From Rhodococcus sp. IEGM 1379 (GTDB lineage: Bacteria > Actinomycetota > Actinomycetes > Mycobacteriales > Mycobacteriaceae): 64,000 nt of DNA. Where the stretch lies: assembly GCF_030056815.1 (NCBI RefSeq), contig NZ_JASHKR010000004.1:125880-189879 (forward strand). Reading direction: 5' to 3'. Of the stretch, positions 49,160-59,180 are shown in pieces (position 1 is the stretch's first letter; each line of letters begins with the position of its first letter). The translations under genes and the position numbers were made by a program. Under the pieces are notes generated by a model. The model did no database searches and was not told the origin of the DNA. It saw only the letters and a list, made by a program, of their open reading frames with translations.

Positions 49160-50230
49160 GTGACCGCCATGCCTACCCGCCCCCGAACTCCTGCGTCGAT
49201 GACCGCGTGGCAGGTCCACAAGCCTGGTCCTGTCAAAACACATCCACTGATCGAAGCCCACCAGTCGATACCCGTCCCCACTGCCGGACAGCTGCTGGTT
49301 CGCGTCCTGGCTTGCGGGGTGTGTCGCACTGACCTGCATGTGGCCGAAGGCGACCTCCCAGTGCACCGGGTCAACGTGGTCCCCGGACACGAAATTGTCG
49401 GACTGGTCGAGGAGGTCGGAGATGCAGTCGAAGGTTTTGTGCCTGGTAATCGCGTCGGAATTCCTTGGCTGCACTATACGTGCGGTCAATGCGAGTTCTG
49501 CCTTCATGATCGTGAGAACTTGTGCCCGAACTCCACGTACACGGGCTGGGATGTAGACGGCGGGTATTCCGAATACGCTTTGGCAACAGCAGCATTCGCA
49601 CTAAAATTACCCACCCGGTACACCGATGCAGAATTGGCACCACTCCTGTGCGCCGGCATCATCGGATTTCGTGCACTCCAGCGGGCCGATGTCCCAGCGG
49701 GTGGTCGATTGGGAATCTACGGCTTCGGTGGAAGCGCACATCTGGCCGCGCAGGTAGCGATCGCACGCGGCGCGGAAGTCCACGTCATGACGCGCAGTGA
49801 ATCGGCTCGCGCATTGGCCACCGAGTTGGGTGCCACCTCAGTGCAGGGTGCAGACCAACGTCCGCCCATCGCGCTCGACTCGGCCATTCTGTTTGCACCT
49901 GTGGGCGACCTCGTTCAGCCTGCGCTCGAAGCTTTGAATCGGGGTGGAATACTGTCGATCGCCGGAATCCATCTCTCGGATATCCCGCGATTGAACTATC
50001 AGAAACACCTGTTCTACGAACGCGAAATACGTTCGGTCACAGCGAATACACGGGAGGACGCTCGGGAGTTCCTCGAGTTTGCCGCCGAGCACCACCTCGA
50101 CGTCACCACCACTGAGTATCCGCTTGCCAACGCCAATTCTGCCTTGGTCGATCTGGCCGAGGACCGAGTCACCGGCGCTGCCGTCTTGATCCCTGACAGC
50201 GACAACTTCAATTCGGGAGGACGAACATGA
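49160..50230 (+). CDS. adhA: Zinc-dependent alcohol dehydrogenase
   Basis: About 356 aa. The catalytic-zinc residues are in [10 protein letters not shown] and VVPGHEIVG. The structural zinc site has four Cys in [15 protein letters not shown], and the NAD(P) fold carries [17 protein letters not shown]. It resembles M. tuberculosis AdhA (Rv1862). GTG 49160 is chosen because GGAGG lies five bases upstream; ATG 49169 is the next option. Coupled to the following USP gene (ATGA overlap), so it may be stress-induced. Confidence 0.9.
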   Translation: MTAMPTRPRTPASMTAWQVHKPGPVKTHPLIEAHQSIPVPTAGQLLVRVLACGVCRTDLHVAEGDLPVHRVNVVPGHEIVGLVEEVGDAVEGFVPGNRVGIPWLHYTCGQCEFCLHDRENLCPNSTYTGWDVDGGYSEYALATAAFALKLPTRYTDAELAPLLCAGIIGFRALQRADVPAGGRLGIYGFGGSAHLAAQVAIARGAEVHVMTRSESARALATELGATSVQGADQRPPIALDSAILFAPVGDLVQPALEALNRGGILSIAGIHLSDIPRLNYQKHLFYEREIRSVTANTREDAREFLEFAAEHHLDVTTTEYPLANANSALVDLAEDRVTGAAVLIPDSDNFNSGGRT

Positions 50231-51126
50231 ACGCACCGATTGTCGTCGGAGTCGACGGATCCGATCGAGCACTGGACGCGGTTCGATGGGCCGCGCGTGA
50301 GGCACTGCTCCGTGACCTGCCGCTGCACCTGGTTGCCGTGATGCACGACGAGTCGAACACCTTCGGAAGTGCCTTCACTCTTGGCACACCAAAGTTTCCG
50401 GATCAGAGAAACGAAGGAAGAGAACGACTGTCCGAGGCGAACTCGGTTGCCGCAGAGGTTAAGAACGACCGCCTGACCATTACCGACCACTTGACCCGCG
50501 GGCACCCGGTAGAAGCTCTCCTGGAGCAGTCGACGGACGCCGCGATGCTGGTCGTGGGATCGCGTGGCCAGGGCCGCTGGGCCGACGGCGTGCTCGGTTC
50601 CGTCAGCACCGCGACCGCGATGCACGCACGTTGCCCCGTAGCCGTCATTCGAGGAGTCGCGCCACACCCAGAACCACCACGAGGCGGTCCCGTGGTGGTC
50701 GGCGTCGATGGCACGGAGAACAGCGAACCCGCCATTGCCGAAGCATTCGAGACTGCCTCCCTGCACGGAGTTGATGTTGTTGCGGTTCATGCTTGGGACG
50801 ACTCGCATCACGCAACAGCTTTCCGCACCGCCCCAGACGGATCCGCCCTCGAACTACCCGCGATCGAGACTGCCGAACTGGTGGTACTCGCCGAAAGGCT
50901 TGCCGGATGGAAGCAAAAGTATCCGGATGTCGAGGTTCGGCGAGTTGTCGTGCGCGACAGTCCAGCGCACCAACTCATCGCCGAATCGAAGGCCGCGCAA
51001 CTGGTGATCGTCGGCCGGCGAGGGCGTGGCGGTTTCACCTCGATGCTCCTCGGATCCACGAGTCGGAATCTTCTACATCGAGCAGAGTGCCCGCTGTTGA
51101 TCGTCTCTCAGATCACAAACCGGTAG
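50227..51126 (+). CDS. Tandem universal stress protein
   Basis: 299 aa with two USP domains (motifs [15 protein letters not shown] and [15 protein letters not shown]). It is a close paralogue of the USP at 33106-34044 but lacks a ~13-residue segment in the first domain. Its last 19 bp overlap the convergent kdpE gene. Confidence 0.9.
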   Translation: MNAPIVVGVDGSDRALDAVRWAAREALLRDLPLHLVAVMHDESNTFGSAFTLGTPKFPDQRNEGRERLSEANSVAAEVKNDRLTITDHLTRGHPVEALLEQSTDAAMLVVGSRGQGRWADGVLGSVSTATAMHARCPVAVIRGVAPHPEPPRGGPVVVGVDGTENSEPAIAEAFETASLHGVDVVAVHAWDDSHHATAFRTAPDGSALELPAIETAELVVLAERLAGWKQKYPDVEVRRVVVRDSPAHQLIAESKAAQLVIVGRRGRGGFTSMLLGSTSRNLLHRAECPLLIVSQITNR

Positions 51127-51788
51127 CCCATCCCGGCTTCGGTGATGAGGTGCTTGGGGTGGGCCGGGTCGTCTTCGAGTTTGCGCCGGAGTTGAGCCAG
51201 GTACACACGCAGGTAGTGGGTTTCGGTGTCGTAAGCCGGACCCCACACCTCGCGCAGTAGTTCCTTCTGCCCCACAAGTTTTCCCCGATTGCGGACCAGC
51301 ATTTCGAGCATTCCCCACTCGGTGGGTGTCAGGTGGACCTGTTCGCCGCCGCGACTGACGGTCTTGGCTGCAAGATCCACGGTGAACGACGCCGTCGCCA
51401 CCGAAGGCTCCGATGTATCGGTCGCGGATGTCCCCCGCCGCGCCGCCGCACGTACGCGCGCCAGAAACTCGTCCATCCCGAAAGGCTTGGTCACGTAATC
51501 GTCTGCGCCCGCGTCGAGTGCCTCGACCTTGTCAGCCGAGTCGGTTCGCGCCGACAGCACGATGACCGGCGCCGTGCACCAGCCACGCAGTCCGGCAAGA
51601 ACTTCGGTGCCGTCCATATCGGGCAGCCCAAGATCGAGTACCACGACGTCCGGTGGCCGCTCCGCAGCGGCACGCAATGCGCCGGCACCCGTCGACGCCG
51701 TCACTACGTCGTATCCCCGCACCGACAAATTGATGCGTAGCGCCCGCAAGATCTGCGGTTCGTCATCGACTACCAGTATTCGGCTCAT
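51108..51788 (-). CDS. kdpE: KdpE response regulator, second Kdp system
   Basis: 226 aa OmpR-type regulator. Receiver: MSRILVVDDEPQILRALR, PDVVVLDLGLPDMDG with the phospho-acceptor Asp, and DYVTKPFGMDEFLAR. A winged helix follows: LTPTEWGMLEMLVRN, then a C-terminal [12 protein letters not shown]. It activates kdpFABC in response to KdpD. The start overlaps the kdpD stop by 4 nt. It is the only KdpE in the window. Confidence 0.95.
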   Translation of the reverse strand: MSRILVVDDEPQILRALRINLSVRGYDVVTASTGAGALRAAAERPPDVVVLDLGLPDMDGTEVLAGLRGWCTAPVIVLSARTDSADKVEALDAGADDYVTKPFGMDEFLARVRAAARRGTSATDTSEPSVATASFTVDLAAKTVSRGGEQVHLTPTEWGMLEMLVRNRGKLVGQKELLREVWGPAYDTETHYLRVYLAQLRRKLEDDPAHPKHLITEAGMGYRFVI

Positions 51789-54310
51789 GACTCGCTTCCA
51801 TTCGTACCTGCCGCGGCCAATTCCACGATCATCGTCAACCCGCCACCCGGAGTATCGGTGGCACTGACCGTTCCGCCCATAGCCTCCACGAACCCCCGGA
51901 CCACAGAGAGGCCAAGTCCAACGCCACCGGTGTTGTCGCGGTCCCCCATCCGTTGGAACGGTTGAAACATTGCTTCGGCTTCACCGCGCGGCACCCCGGG
52001 GCCGGTGTCGGCGACGCTGATCACCGCCTGATTACCGATCCGCGCAGCGCCCACCCGCACCGGTGTGCCTCCGCCGTAGCGCAGAGCGTTGTCCACGATG
52101 TTTGCGATCACGCGCTCGAGCAGCCCTTGATCGGCTTGCACGGCAACCGTTCCGACATCCACGATCACACTCCGAGCCCGGGAGTCGGATCGGCCGCCGA
52201 TACCGAGTCCGAGAAGCGCACGGTGCACAACTTCTTCCAGATACACCGGACGCAAGGTCGGTTTCACCACTCCGGCAGCCAATCTCGACGAATCGAGGAG
52301 GTTACCCACCAACGCGGTCAGCTGATCAGCGGATTCTTCAATCGTTGCCAACAGTTCCGCAGTGTCTTCCGGGGAGAATTCGATGTCGTCGCTGCGAAGG
52401 CTCGAGACCGCGGCCTTCACGCCGGCGAGCGGTGTCCGAAGGTCATGGCTCACAGCCGAAAGCAGTGCTCGGCGCAGTTGATCGGCCTCGGTCAACGCCG
52501 CTGCTTTACTCGCTTCGACAGTCAGCACTTCTTGACGAATCATTCCGACAGCCTGATGTGCGACTACGGTCAGCACGCGGCGGTCACGGGCGCTCAACTC
52601 CGGTCCGGAGAGCAGCAGCAAGTACTCGCCGTCGTTGACCTCGCACACCGTATCGGCTTCCGACTCCGTCGTCGGCGGCTCAGTTCCCACGGCCTCGATG
52701 ACCCCATCGTCGAGATGAACAACGGAAACCCCACGTTGACGGTAGATTTCGCGTGCCTTCTCCAACAGGGTCGACAAATCAGCGCCTCGCAGCACGGAAC
52801 CTGCGAACAGTGCGAGAAGTTCCGCTTCCTCTGACGCCCGCTTGGCCTCCCGTGCCCGTTTGGCTGCAGCATCGACCAGAACTGCCACTGCCACAGCAAC
52901 TATCAGCAGCACCACCGTGGTGATGAAATTGTCGGGCTCGGCGATCGTGAAACTGTATTTCGGGTCGGTGAAGAAGTAGTTGAGTAGCAGGCCAGAGATA
53001 AGTGAAGAAAGGATGGCCGGTCCGACACCGCCAAGTAGTGCGACCAGAACGACCACGACGAAGAACAACGCATTCTCGCCGTTTACCCCCGAGAACCGAT
53101 CTACCAAGCCCATGAGGCCCGCCGCGACCGTCGGAACCACCACTGCCGCAATCCACGACAACACGCGACGCTCCGAGCGTCCCAGAACCGAGATCCGGCG
53201 TCGGGTAGTCGCCTCCTCGTGCGTGACCATGTGAACGTCGATACCGCCGGACTGCTGGACGACGGCGGCGCCGATGCCCTCGTCGAGAATGCGAGCCAAC
53301 CGCGAGCGCCGCGACGTACCCAGAACCAGCTGAGTGGCATTCTCCTCGCGAGCGAACTCGAGAAGCGTCGACGGCACGTCATCGCCCACCACTGTGTGAA
53401 GGGTGGCACCCACACCGTTTGCCAGCGCCCGCACCTTCCCCATCTCCGGCGCTGAGACACCGGTGAGGCCGTCGCCGCGAACGACGTGGACCACCATCAG
53501 TTCTGCACTGGATTTCGAGGCGATTCGGGATGCGCGTCGTACGAGGGTTTCCGACTCCGGTCCCCCGGTCACTGCGACAACGACGCGTTCGCGAGCTTCC
53601 CAGGTATCGGTGATCTTGTTCTCGGCGCGGTATTTCGCGAGTGCCGCGTCGACCTGATCGGCGACCCACAGGAGTGCGAGTTCTCGTAATGCCGTGAGGT
53701 TTCCGCGGCGAAAGTAATTTCCGAGAGCTGCGTCGACCCTCTCGGGCGAATACACGTTTCCATGAGACAGTCTGCGCCGCAGCGCTTCCGGAGTGATATC
53801 CACCAGCTCCACCTGAGCTGCACTGCGCACTACGTCATCGGGAACAGTCTCTTGCTGTACCACACCGGTGATGTGGGCGACGACGTCGTTGAGACTTTCG
53901 AGGTGTTGCACATTGACAGTCGACAGGACGTCGATTCCGGCGTCGAGCAGTTCCTGCACGTCCTGCCACCGCTTGTGGTTCTTGCTCCCCGGAGTGTTGG
54001 TGTGCGCCAACTCGTCGACCAACACCAACGACGGGCGGCGTGCCAGGACTGCTTCGACGTCGAGTTCCGGCATCCGAGTCCCGCGATACTCCACCAACTT
54101 GGGCGCGATGATCTCCAAGTCACCGATCTGCGCCGCCGTGCGGGCGCGACCGTGTGTTTCCACAACGGCCGCAACCACGTCACAGCCACGATCCCGACGG
54201 CGATGAGCTTCGCCGAGCATCGCGAAGGTCTTTCCGACGCCAGGTGCAGCGCCGAGGTAGATGCGCAGCTCACCTCGCTTGCGCTTACCGACCTTCTCAG
54301 AAGAACTCAC
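51785..54310 (-). CDS. kdpD: KdpD sensor histidine kinase, second Kdp system
   Basis: About 841 aa. Intact throughout: Walker A GAAPGVGKTFAML, a USP domain, four membrane helices, GAF-like part, H-box SAVSHDLRTPLAGVKAAV, N-box NIVDNALRYGGG and G box DTGPGVPRGE, ending GLGLSVVRGFVEAMGG. Senses low K+/turgor and phosphorylates KdpE. The GTG at 54310 lies 8 nt past the kdpC stop; an earlier in-frame GTG (54343) would overlap kdpC. Confidence 0.95.
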   Translation of the reverse strand: MSSSEKVGKRKRGELRIYLGAAPGVGKTFAMLGEAHRRRDRGCDVVAAVVETHGRARTAAQIGDLEIIAPKLVEYRGTRMPELDVEAVLARRPSLVLVDELAHTNTPGSKNHKRWQDVQELLDAGIDVLSTVNVQHLESLNDVVAHITGVVQQETVPDDVVRSAAQVELVDITPEALRRRLSHGNVYSPERVDAALGNYFRRGNLTALRELALLWVADQVDAALAKYRAENKITDTWEARERVVVAVTGGPESETLVRRASRIASKSSAELMVVHVVRGDGLTGVSAPEMGKVRALANGVGATLHTVVGDDVPSTLLEFAREENATQLVLGTSRRSRLARILDEGIGAAVVQQSGGIDVHMVTHEEATTRRRISVLGRSERRVLSWIAAVVVPTVAAGLMGLVDRFSGVNGENALFFVVVVLVALLGGVGPAILSSLISGLLLNYFFTDPKYSFTIAEPDNFITTVVLLIVAVAVAVLVDAAAKRAREAKRASEEAELLALFAGSVLRGADLSTLLEKAREIYRQRGVSVVHLDDGVIEAVGTEPPTTESEADTVCEVNDGEYLLLLSGPELSARDRRVLTVVAHQAVGMIRQEVLTVEASKAAALTEADQLRRALLSAVSHDLRTPLAGVKAAVSSLRSDDIEFSPEDTAELLATIEESADQLTALVGNLLDSSRLAAGVVKPTLRPVYLEEVVHRALLGLGIGGRSDSRARSVIVDVGTVAVQADQGLLERVIANIVDNALRYGGGTPVRVGAARIGNQAVISVADTGPGVPRGEAEAMFQPFQRMGDRDNTGGVGLGLSVVRGFVEAMGGTVSATDTPGGGLTMIVELAAAGTNGSES

Positions 54311-54317
54311 GTGACAA

Positions 54318-54968
54318 TCATCCACCAACTGGAGGTGCGGCACACGCAGGTGCCGTCAATCCGAGCGCCAAATTCAGTTCGAGAACGTTGACGCGTTCCA
54401 TACCCAGGAACCCGAGTTGGCGGCCATCGGTGTGCTCGGCAACCAACGCACGCACCTGGTCTTCGGACATCCCGTTGTTTGCAGCGACCCGGGGAACCTG
54501 CAGCAGCGCATATTCCGGGCTGATGTGCGGATCGATGCCCGAGCCTGAACCTGTGACCGCGTCAACGGGAACCGACGCCGGGTCGACGCCTTCGCGGGCT
54601 GCAATAGCTGCTCGACGCTCGATGATGAAGCCGGCCAAGATCTCACTGCTGGGCCCCTGATTGGACGGCAGCGCAGCGGCGGGATCACCGGTAGCAAAAG
54701 GATCCTCATCGGATACCGAACCCACAACTCGGTTGTGGAAGAACGGATCCTGCTGACCTTCGGCAACCTGCGGATCAACACCCACCCAAGCGCTTCCGAC
54801 AACGCAACCCGACGCATCGGTGACCGGAGAACCTTCGGCCGAGCCGGAACTGATCCGGCCCACTCCCCACACCGCGGCGGGGTAGATCACGCCGAGAATC
54901 GCGGTGAGGGCGAGCAAGACGAGTAATCCCGCCCACGCCTGCTTGGCAAAACCGATAGTGAAACGCAT
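54318..54968 (-). CDS. kdpC: K+-transporting ATPase subunit C, second Kdp system
   Basis: 216 aa, normal size. N-terminal membrane helix (LLVLLALTAILGVIYPAAV), then PFFHNRVVGS and the signature TGSGSGIDPHISPEYALLQVPRVA with a C-terminal RVNVLELNLAL. It lacks the ~110-residue Cys-containing insert of the first copy. The gene starts 6 nt after kdpB. Confidence 0.95.
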   Translation of the reverse strand: MRFTIGFAKQAWAGLLVLLALTAILGVIYPAAVWGVGRISSGSAEGSPVTDASGCVVGSAWVGVDPQVAEGQQDPFFHNRVVGSVSDEDPFATGDPAAALPSNQGPSSEILAGFIIERRAAIAAREGVDPASVPVDAVTGSGSGIDPHISPEYALLQVPRVAANNGMSEDQVRALVAEHTDGRQLGFLGMERVNVLELNLALGLTAPACAAPPVGG

Positions 54969-54974
54969 GTCAGG

Positions 54975-57071
54975 TCACCCAATTCCGGGAATCAAACGAA
55001 CAACGAGATCGATCAGCCAGATACCGATGAACGGCGTGATCACACCACCGAGCCCGTAGACGAGCAGGTTCCGTCCGAGCAGCTTCGACGCCGTCGTCGG
55101 ACGGTATCGAACACCCTTGAGAGACAGCGGGATCAGCGCGATGATCACCAGCGCATTGAAGACAACGGCGGAGACGATTGCCGACTCGGGTGTCGCCAAA
55201 CGCATGATGTTCAGCGCGTCCAACTGTGGGTAGATGCCGCTGAACAGTGCCGGCAGGATCGCAAAATACTTCGCGAGGTCGTTTGCCAGCGAAAACGTGG
55301 TCAGAGCGCCACGGGTAATCAGCAACTGCTTGCCGATCTCCACGATCTCGATCAGCTTGGTCGGGTCGGAATCGAGATCGACCATGTTGCCGGCTTCTTT
55401 TGCCGCCGACGTACCCGTGTTCATCGCGACGCCGACATCCGATTGCGCCAGTGCGGGAGCATCATTGGTGCCGTCGCCCGTCATTGCGACCAGGCGACCG
55501 CCTTCCTGCTCCTTGCGGATCAGTGCGAGCTTGTCCTCGGGCGTTGCCTCCGCCATGAAGTCGTCGACACCCGCTTGATCGGCAATAGCCTTGGCGGTCA
55601 ACGGATTGTCACCGGTGATCATGATGGTGCGAATGCCCATGGCGCGCAGTTCTGCAAACCGCTCGGCCATCCCGGGCTTGACGACGTCCGACAGTGCGAT
55701 GACGCCCAGAACCGAAGCTCTGCCACCTTCGTCGACCGCCACGACGAGCGGCGTTCCACCGGCCTGCGCGATCTCGCTCACCGTATCGGTGACCGCGACA
55801 TCAACTGCTCCTCCGCCGAGAGCCACCCAACTCAGTACTGCATCGGATGCACCCTTGCGGATTTCGCGGCCGGGTAGGTCGAGTCCACTCATCCGCGTCT
55901 GCGCCGTGAAGGGCACGAACTCTGCCCGTTTTTCGTCCTCAGTGGGTTCCGTACCAAGAGCGAACTGCTCGCCGCACAAATCGACGATACTGCGGCCTTC
56001 GGGGGTTCCGTCAGCGAGGCTCGACAACCGTGCTGCGGCAGCAAGATCGGCGGCCGAGACGCCCGGAGCCGGATGAAGAGCCGTCGCTCGACGATTTCCG
56101 AACGTGATGGTGCCGGTCTTGTCCATCAACAATGTGTCGATGTCGCCGGCAGCCTCCACTGCGCGACCGGACATCGCCAGCACGTTGCGCTGCACCAATC
56201 GGTCCATACCCGCGATACCGATCGCAGAGAGAAGCGCACCGATCGTGGTCGGAATGAGGCAGACCAGAAGTGCGATCAGCTTGACCGGATCCTGCTCGTG
56301 CCCGGCGTACAGACCCATCGGACCGATGGCCACGACGGCCAGAAGGAAGATCAGGGTCAACGACGCGAGCAGAATGTTGAGCGCAATCTCGTTGGGTGTC
56401 TTCTGACGAGAAGCACCTTCGACAAGTGCGATCATCCGGTCGACAAACGACTGACCCGGTGCCGCAGTAATTTCCACGACGATGCGGTCGGAGAGGACCG
56501 TCGTACCGCCGGTAACGGCGCAACGGTCACCACCGGATTCCCGCACGACGGGAGCGGATTCACCGGTGATGGCGGACTCGTCCACCGACGCAATGCCTTC
56601 GACAACGTCGCCGTCGCCGGGGATGACCTCACCGGCCACCACGATCACGCGGTCACCGACCACCAAATCGGTACCGGATACCGACTCGATTGCACCGCTC
56701 TGCGTAATGCGGTGGGCAGTGGTGTCCTGCTTCACCTTTCGTAGGCTGGCGGCTTGCGCCTTACCACGTCCCTCGGCCACGGATTCGGCGAGGTTGGCAA
56801 AGATCACCGTGAACCAGAGCCACAGTGTGATCACCCAGGAGAACACCGACGGATCGGCGACAGCCATGATCGTCGTGATGACCGAGCCGACGAACACCAC
56901 GAACATCACGGGGTTCCGCGCCAAATGCCTCGGGTCGAGCTTGCGTACAGCGCCGGGCAAGGCCGTAATCATCTGCCGAGGATTGAAGGCGCCGGCCTTG
57001 ACCTGATGGGGATGGCCCGAACTTTCGGCAGCGTCCACGGCTACATGTTTCTCTTCGGTATGCACAGTCAT
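54975..57071 (-). CDS. kdpB: K+-transporting ATPase subunit B, second Kdp system
   Basis: 698 aa P-type ATPase. [17 protein letters not shown] (phosphorylated Asp), [17 protein letters not shown] and [21 protein letters not shown] are all intact. It is strongly similar to the first copy at 7796-9946 but shorter, mainly in the loop after the third or fourth helix. The start overlaps the kdpA stop by 4 nt. Confidence 0.96.
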   Translation of the reverse strand: MTVHTEEKHVAVDAAESSGHPHQVKAGAFNPRQMITALPGAVRKLDPRHLARNPVMFVVFVGSVITTIMAVADPSVFSWVITLWLWFTVIFANLAESVAEGRGKAQAASLRKVKQDTTAHRITQSGAIESVSGTDLVVGDRVIVVAGEVIPGDGDVVEGIASVDESAITGESAPVVRESGGDRCAVTGGTTVLSDRIVVEITAAPGQSFVDRMIALVEGASRQKTPNEIALNILLASLTLIFLLAVVAIGPMGLYAGHEQDPVKLIALLVCLIPTTIGALLSAIGIAGMDRLVQRNVLAMSGRAVEAAGDIDTLLMDKTGTITFGNRRATALHPAPGVSAADLAAAARLSSLADGTPEGRSIVDLCGEQFALGTEPTEDEKRAEFVPFTAQTRMSGLDLPGREIRKGASDAVLSWVALGGGAVDVAVTDTVSEIAQAGGTPLVVAVDEGGRASVLGVIALSDVVKPGMAERFAELRAMGIRTIMITGDNPLTAKAIADQAGVDDFMAEATPEDKLALIRKEQEGGRLVAMTGDGTNDAPALAQSDVGVAMNTGTSAAKEAGNMVDLDSDPTKLIEIVEIGKQLLITRGALTTFSLANDLAKYFAILPALFSGIYPQLDALNIMRLATPESAIVSAVVFNALVIIALIPLSLKGVRYRPTTASKLLGRNLLVYGLGGVITPFIGIWLIDLVVRLIPGIG

Positions 57072-58753
57072 TGGAGAGCCTCCGCGATTGGGCCCAGTGC
57101 GAGGGCAGGGAAGAACGTCAGTGCGGCAACAAGAACGACGGTTCCGGTGAGAAGTCCAGTGAACATCGGTCCCGTGGTGGGCAGAGTGCCTGCCGTCGCG
57201 GCCACCTTCTTCTGCGAGGCCAACGCTCCGGCCAGGGCAAGCACAAAGATGATGGGCAGGAATCGGCCCAGCAGCATGCAGATACCGAGAGCAGACTGGA
57301 ACCAGTCACTCGTGACGGTGAGTCCACCGAAGGCACTGCCGTTGTTGTTCGACGCCGATGCAAACGCATAGAGCACTTCACTGAATCCGTGGATCGACCC
57401 CGGAGTTCCCGGATCTCCCCCGTTACCTTGGTATCCCAGCGTCGATCCGAGGATCACCGTGATGCCGGTGCCGACGAGGACCAGAGCTGGCATGACCAGT
57501 ATCGACAGAGCGGCCAAGGTAATTTCGCGTCGGCCGAGCTTCTTGCCCAGGTACTCGGGGGTACGACCCACTAGGAGTCCGCCGACAAACACCGCGATCA
57601 GTGCCATCACCAGAATGCCGTAGAGGCCGGTGCCGACGCCGCCGGGAGCGATCTCACCGAGCAGCATGTTCAGCAGAACCGCACCGCCGCCCAGGGGCGA
57701 CATGCTGTCGTGTGCTGAATTGACTGCGCCGGTGGATGTTCCGGTTGTCGCGACGGCAAACAGCGCAGACCCCGGAATTCCGAAGCGAACTTCCTTGCCT
57801 TCCATCATCGATCCAGCGGCAGTGGCGGCAACACCACGAGCGCCCGATTCGGCGGCCAGCGTGACTGCGAGCAGTCCGCTCCACAGAATTCCCATCACTG
57901 CGAGCAAGGTCAGGCCTTGACGACGGTCCGCGACCATCGTTCCGAAAGTCCTTGTCAGGCAGACAGGAATCAGCAGGATGGCCAAGATTTCGACGATATT
58001 GCTCAGCGGCGTCGGGTTCTCGAAGGGATGCGCCGAGTTGGCGGCGAGGATGCCGCCACCGTTGGTGCCGAGTTCCTTGATCGCTTCCTGAGACGCAACC
58101 GGTGCCAGTGCATTGGTGACGGAATTACCGTCGAGCCCGGTGGATGCAAATCCACTGTGGAAGGACTGGATAACGCCCTGGCTCAACAGGATCAAGGCGA
58201 TCACGAAGGCGAACGGCAGCAGGATACGTAGACATCCGCGGGTGAGGTCCACCCAGAAGTTTCCGATCTCACCTCCCCGGGCCACACGAATGAAGCCGCG
58301 CACCAAGGCAATCGCCACAGCCATACCAACAGCCGCGGAGACAAAGTTCTGCACAGCCAAACCGACGGGCTGAACAAGATTGCTCATCGTGGTTTCCGGT
58401 GTGTACGACTGCCAGTTCGTATTGGCCACAAAGGAAATCGCGGTATTGAAGGCGACGGCCGGGCTGACCCCGGACAACCCGTCACTCAGGGGCAGCACAC
58501 CCTGAATCCGCTGGAGGAAGTAGAGGAACAACGCGCTTGCCAGCGAGAATCCCAACACACTGGCGGCGTATCCGTACCACGTCTGCTCAGCGCGCGAGTC
58601 GATCCGACCGAAGCGGTAGATCACGCTCTCCGCCCGCAGGTCACGAGTGGAGGTGTAGACGCGTGCCATGTAGTCGCCGACGGGAACGTAGGCGGCCGCC
58701 AGGACTACAAGCACAAAAGCAATCTGCAGGCCGGCTGCAAGAGCGGGCGACAT
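57068..58753 (-). CDS. kdpA: K+-transporting ATPase subunit A, second Kdp system
   Basis: 561 aa with about ten membrane helices and the selectivity loops [34 protein letters not shown] and [11 protein letters not shown]. The second loop differs from the first copy ([11 protein letters not shown] there), so the two pumps may differ in affinity. Starts at the last base of kdpF. Confidence 0.95.
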   Translation of the reverse strand: MSPALAAGLQIAFVLVVLAAAYVPVGDYMARVYTSTRDLRAESVIYRFGRIDSRAEQTWYGYAASVLGFSLASALFLYFLQRIQGVLPLSDGLSGVSPAVAFNTAISFVANTNWQSYTPETTMSNLVQPVGLAVQNFVSAAVGMAVAIALVRGFIRVARGGEIGNFWVDLTRGCLRILLPFAFVIALILLSQGVIQSFHSGFASTGLDGNSVTNALAPVASQEAIKELGTNGGGILAANSAHPFENPTPLSNIVEILAILLIPVCLTRTFGTMVADRRQGLTLLAVMGILWSGLLAVTLAAESGARGVAATAAGSMMEGKEVRFGIPGSALFAVATTGTSTGAVNSAHDSMSPLGGGAVLLNMLLGEIAPGGVGTGLYGILVMALIAVFVGGLLVGRTPEYLGKKLGRREITLAALSILVMPALVLVGTGITVILGSTLGYQGNGGDPGTPGSIHGFSEVLYAFASASNNNGSAFGGLTVTSDWFQSALGICMLLGRFLPIIFVLALAGALASQKKVAATAGTLPTTGPMFTGLLTGTVVLVAALTFFPALALGPIAEALQ

Positions 58754-58851
58754 CAGAACCTCTCAGGATCTATGAGTGCAACAAGAAGGTAGATGACCAG
58801 TGCCGCGGCTACGGCAATCAGCAGGGCGCTGACAACGCCGGCGACGGTCAT
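58753..58851 (-). CDS. kdpF: K+-transporting ATPase subunit F, second Kdp system
   Basis: 32 aa: a single helix (VVSALLIAVAAALVIYLLVAL) ending in IDPERF, the KdpF hallmark. The ATG overlaps the stop of the preceding micro-ORF (ATGA), and its stop overlaps kdpA. Confidence 0.88.
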   Translation of the reverse strand: MTVAGVVSALLIAVAAALVIYLLVALIDPERF

Positions 58852-58940
58852 TTGGGAGCACTCGACTGCAGGGCGCGCAGAACCAGCGCACACACGAGAA
58901 AACCACCGAGAATCAGAGCAACGTAGGCCAGATCGGCCAT
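58848..58940 (-). CDS. 30-residue membrane peptide before kdpF
   Basis: ATG 58940 is preceded by GAGGGAAGC on the minus strand. The peptide MADLAYVALILGGFLVCALV plus a short tail is one membrane helix. It is the positional counterpart of the ORF at 5957-6040; both overlap kdpF by 4 nt. Function unknown. Confidence 0.65.
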   Translation of the reverse strand: MADLAYVALILGGFLVCALVLRALQSSAPK

Positions 58941-59143
58941 GAGCTTCCCTCTTCGACATCGAAATCCGTGCTGCAGTACATCGCAGCCATGACGCACGGT
59001 CCGAGAAGACCGCGGGCGCTCCCCCAGCTTTGACCTCAAAAACCTGGCATTGGCGCTCTCTGACGATCCGTTTACGCGGCGACAAGGCGTCTTGATGAGA
59101 TCTTGACGCGTAAAGATACGTCGTCAATACTGAAATTCGTTAT

Positions 59144-59161
59144 TGTTCGTTCGAACGAACA
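59144..59161. promoter_or_regulatory. 18-bp perfect palindromic operator
   Basis: TGTTCGTTCGAACGAACA is a perfect inverted repeat 19 nt upstream of the amidase start codon. It has the length and symmetry of a TetR-family operator, and a TetR gene is the second gene of the operon, so autoregulation is likely. Confidence 0.75.
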
Positions 59162-59180
59162 GCCCACGAAAGGGAATGCG

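Noticed and set aside
58941..59120. Riboswitch in the leader of the second kdp operon
   Set aside because: A GGGGGAGC run is present, but the rest of the ydaO consensus is missing.
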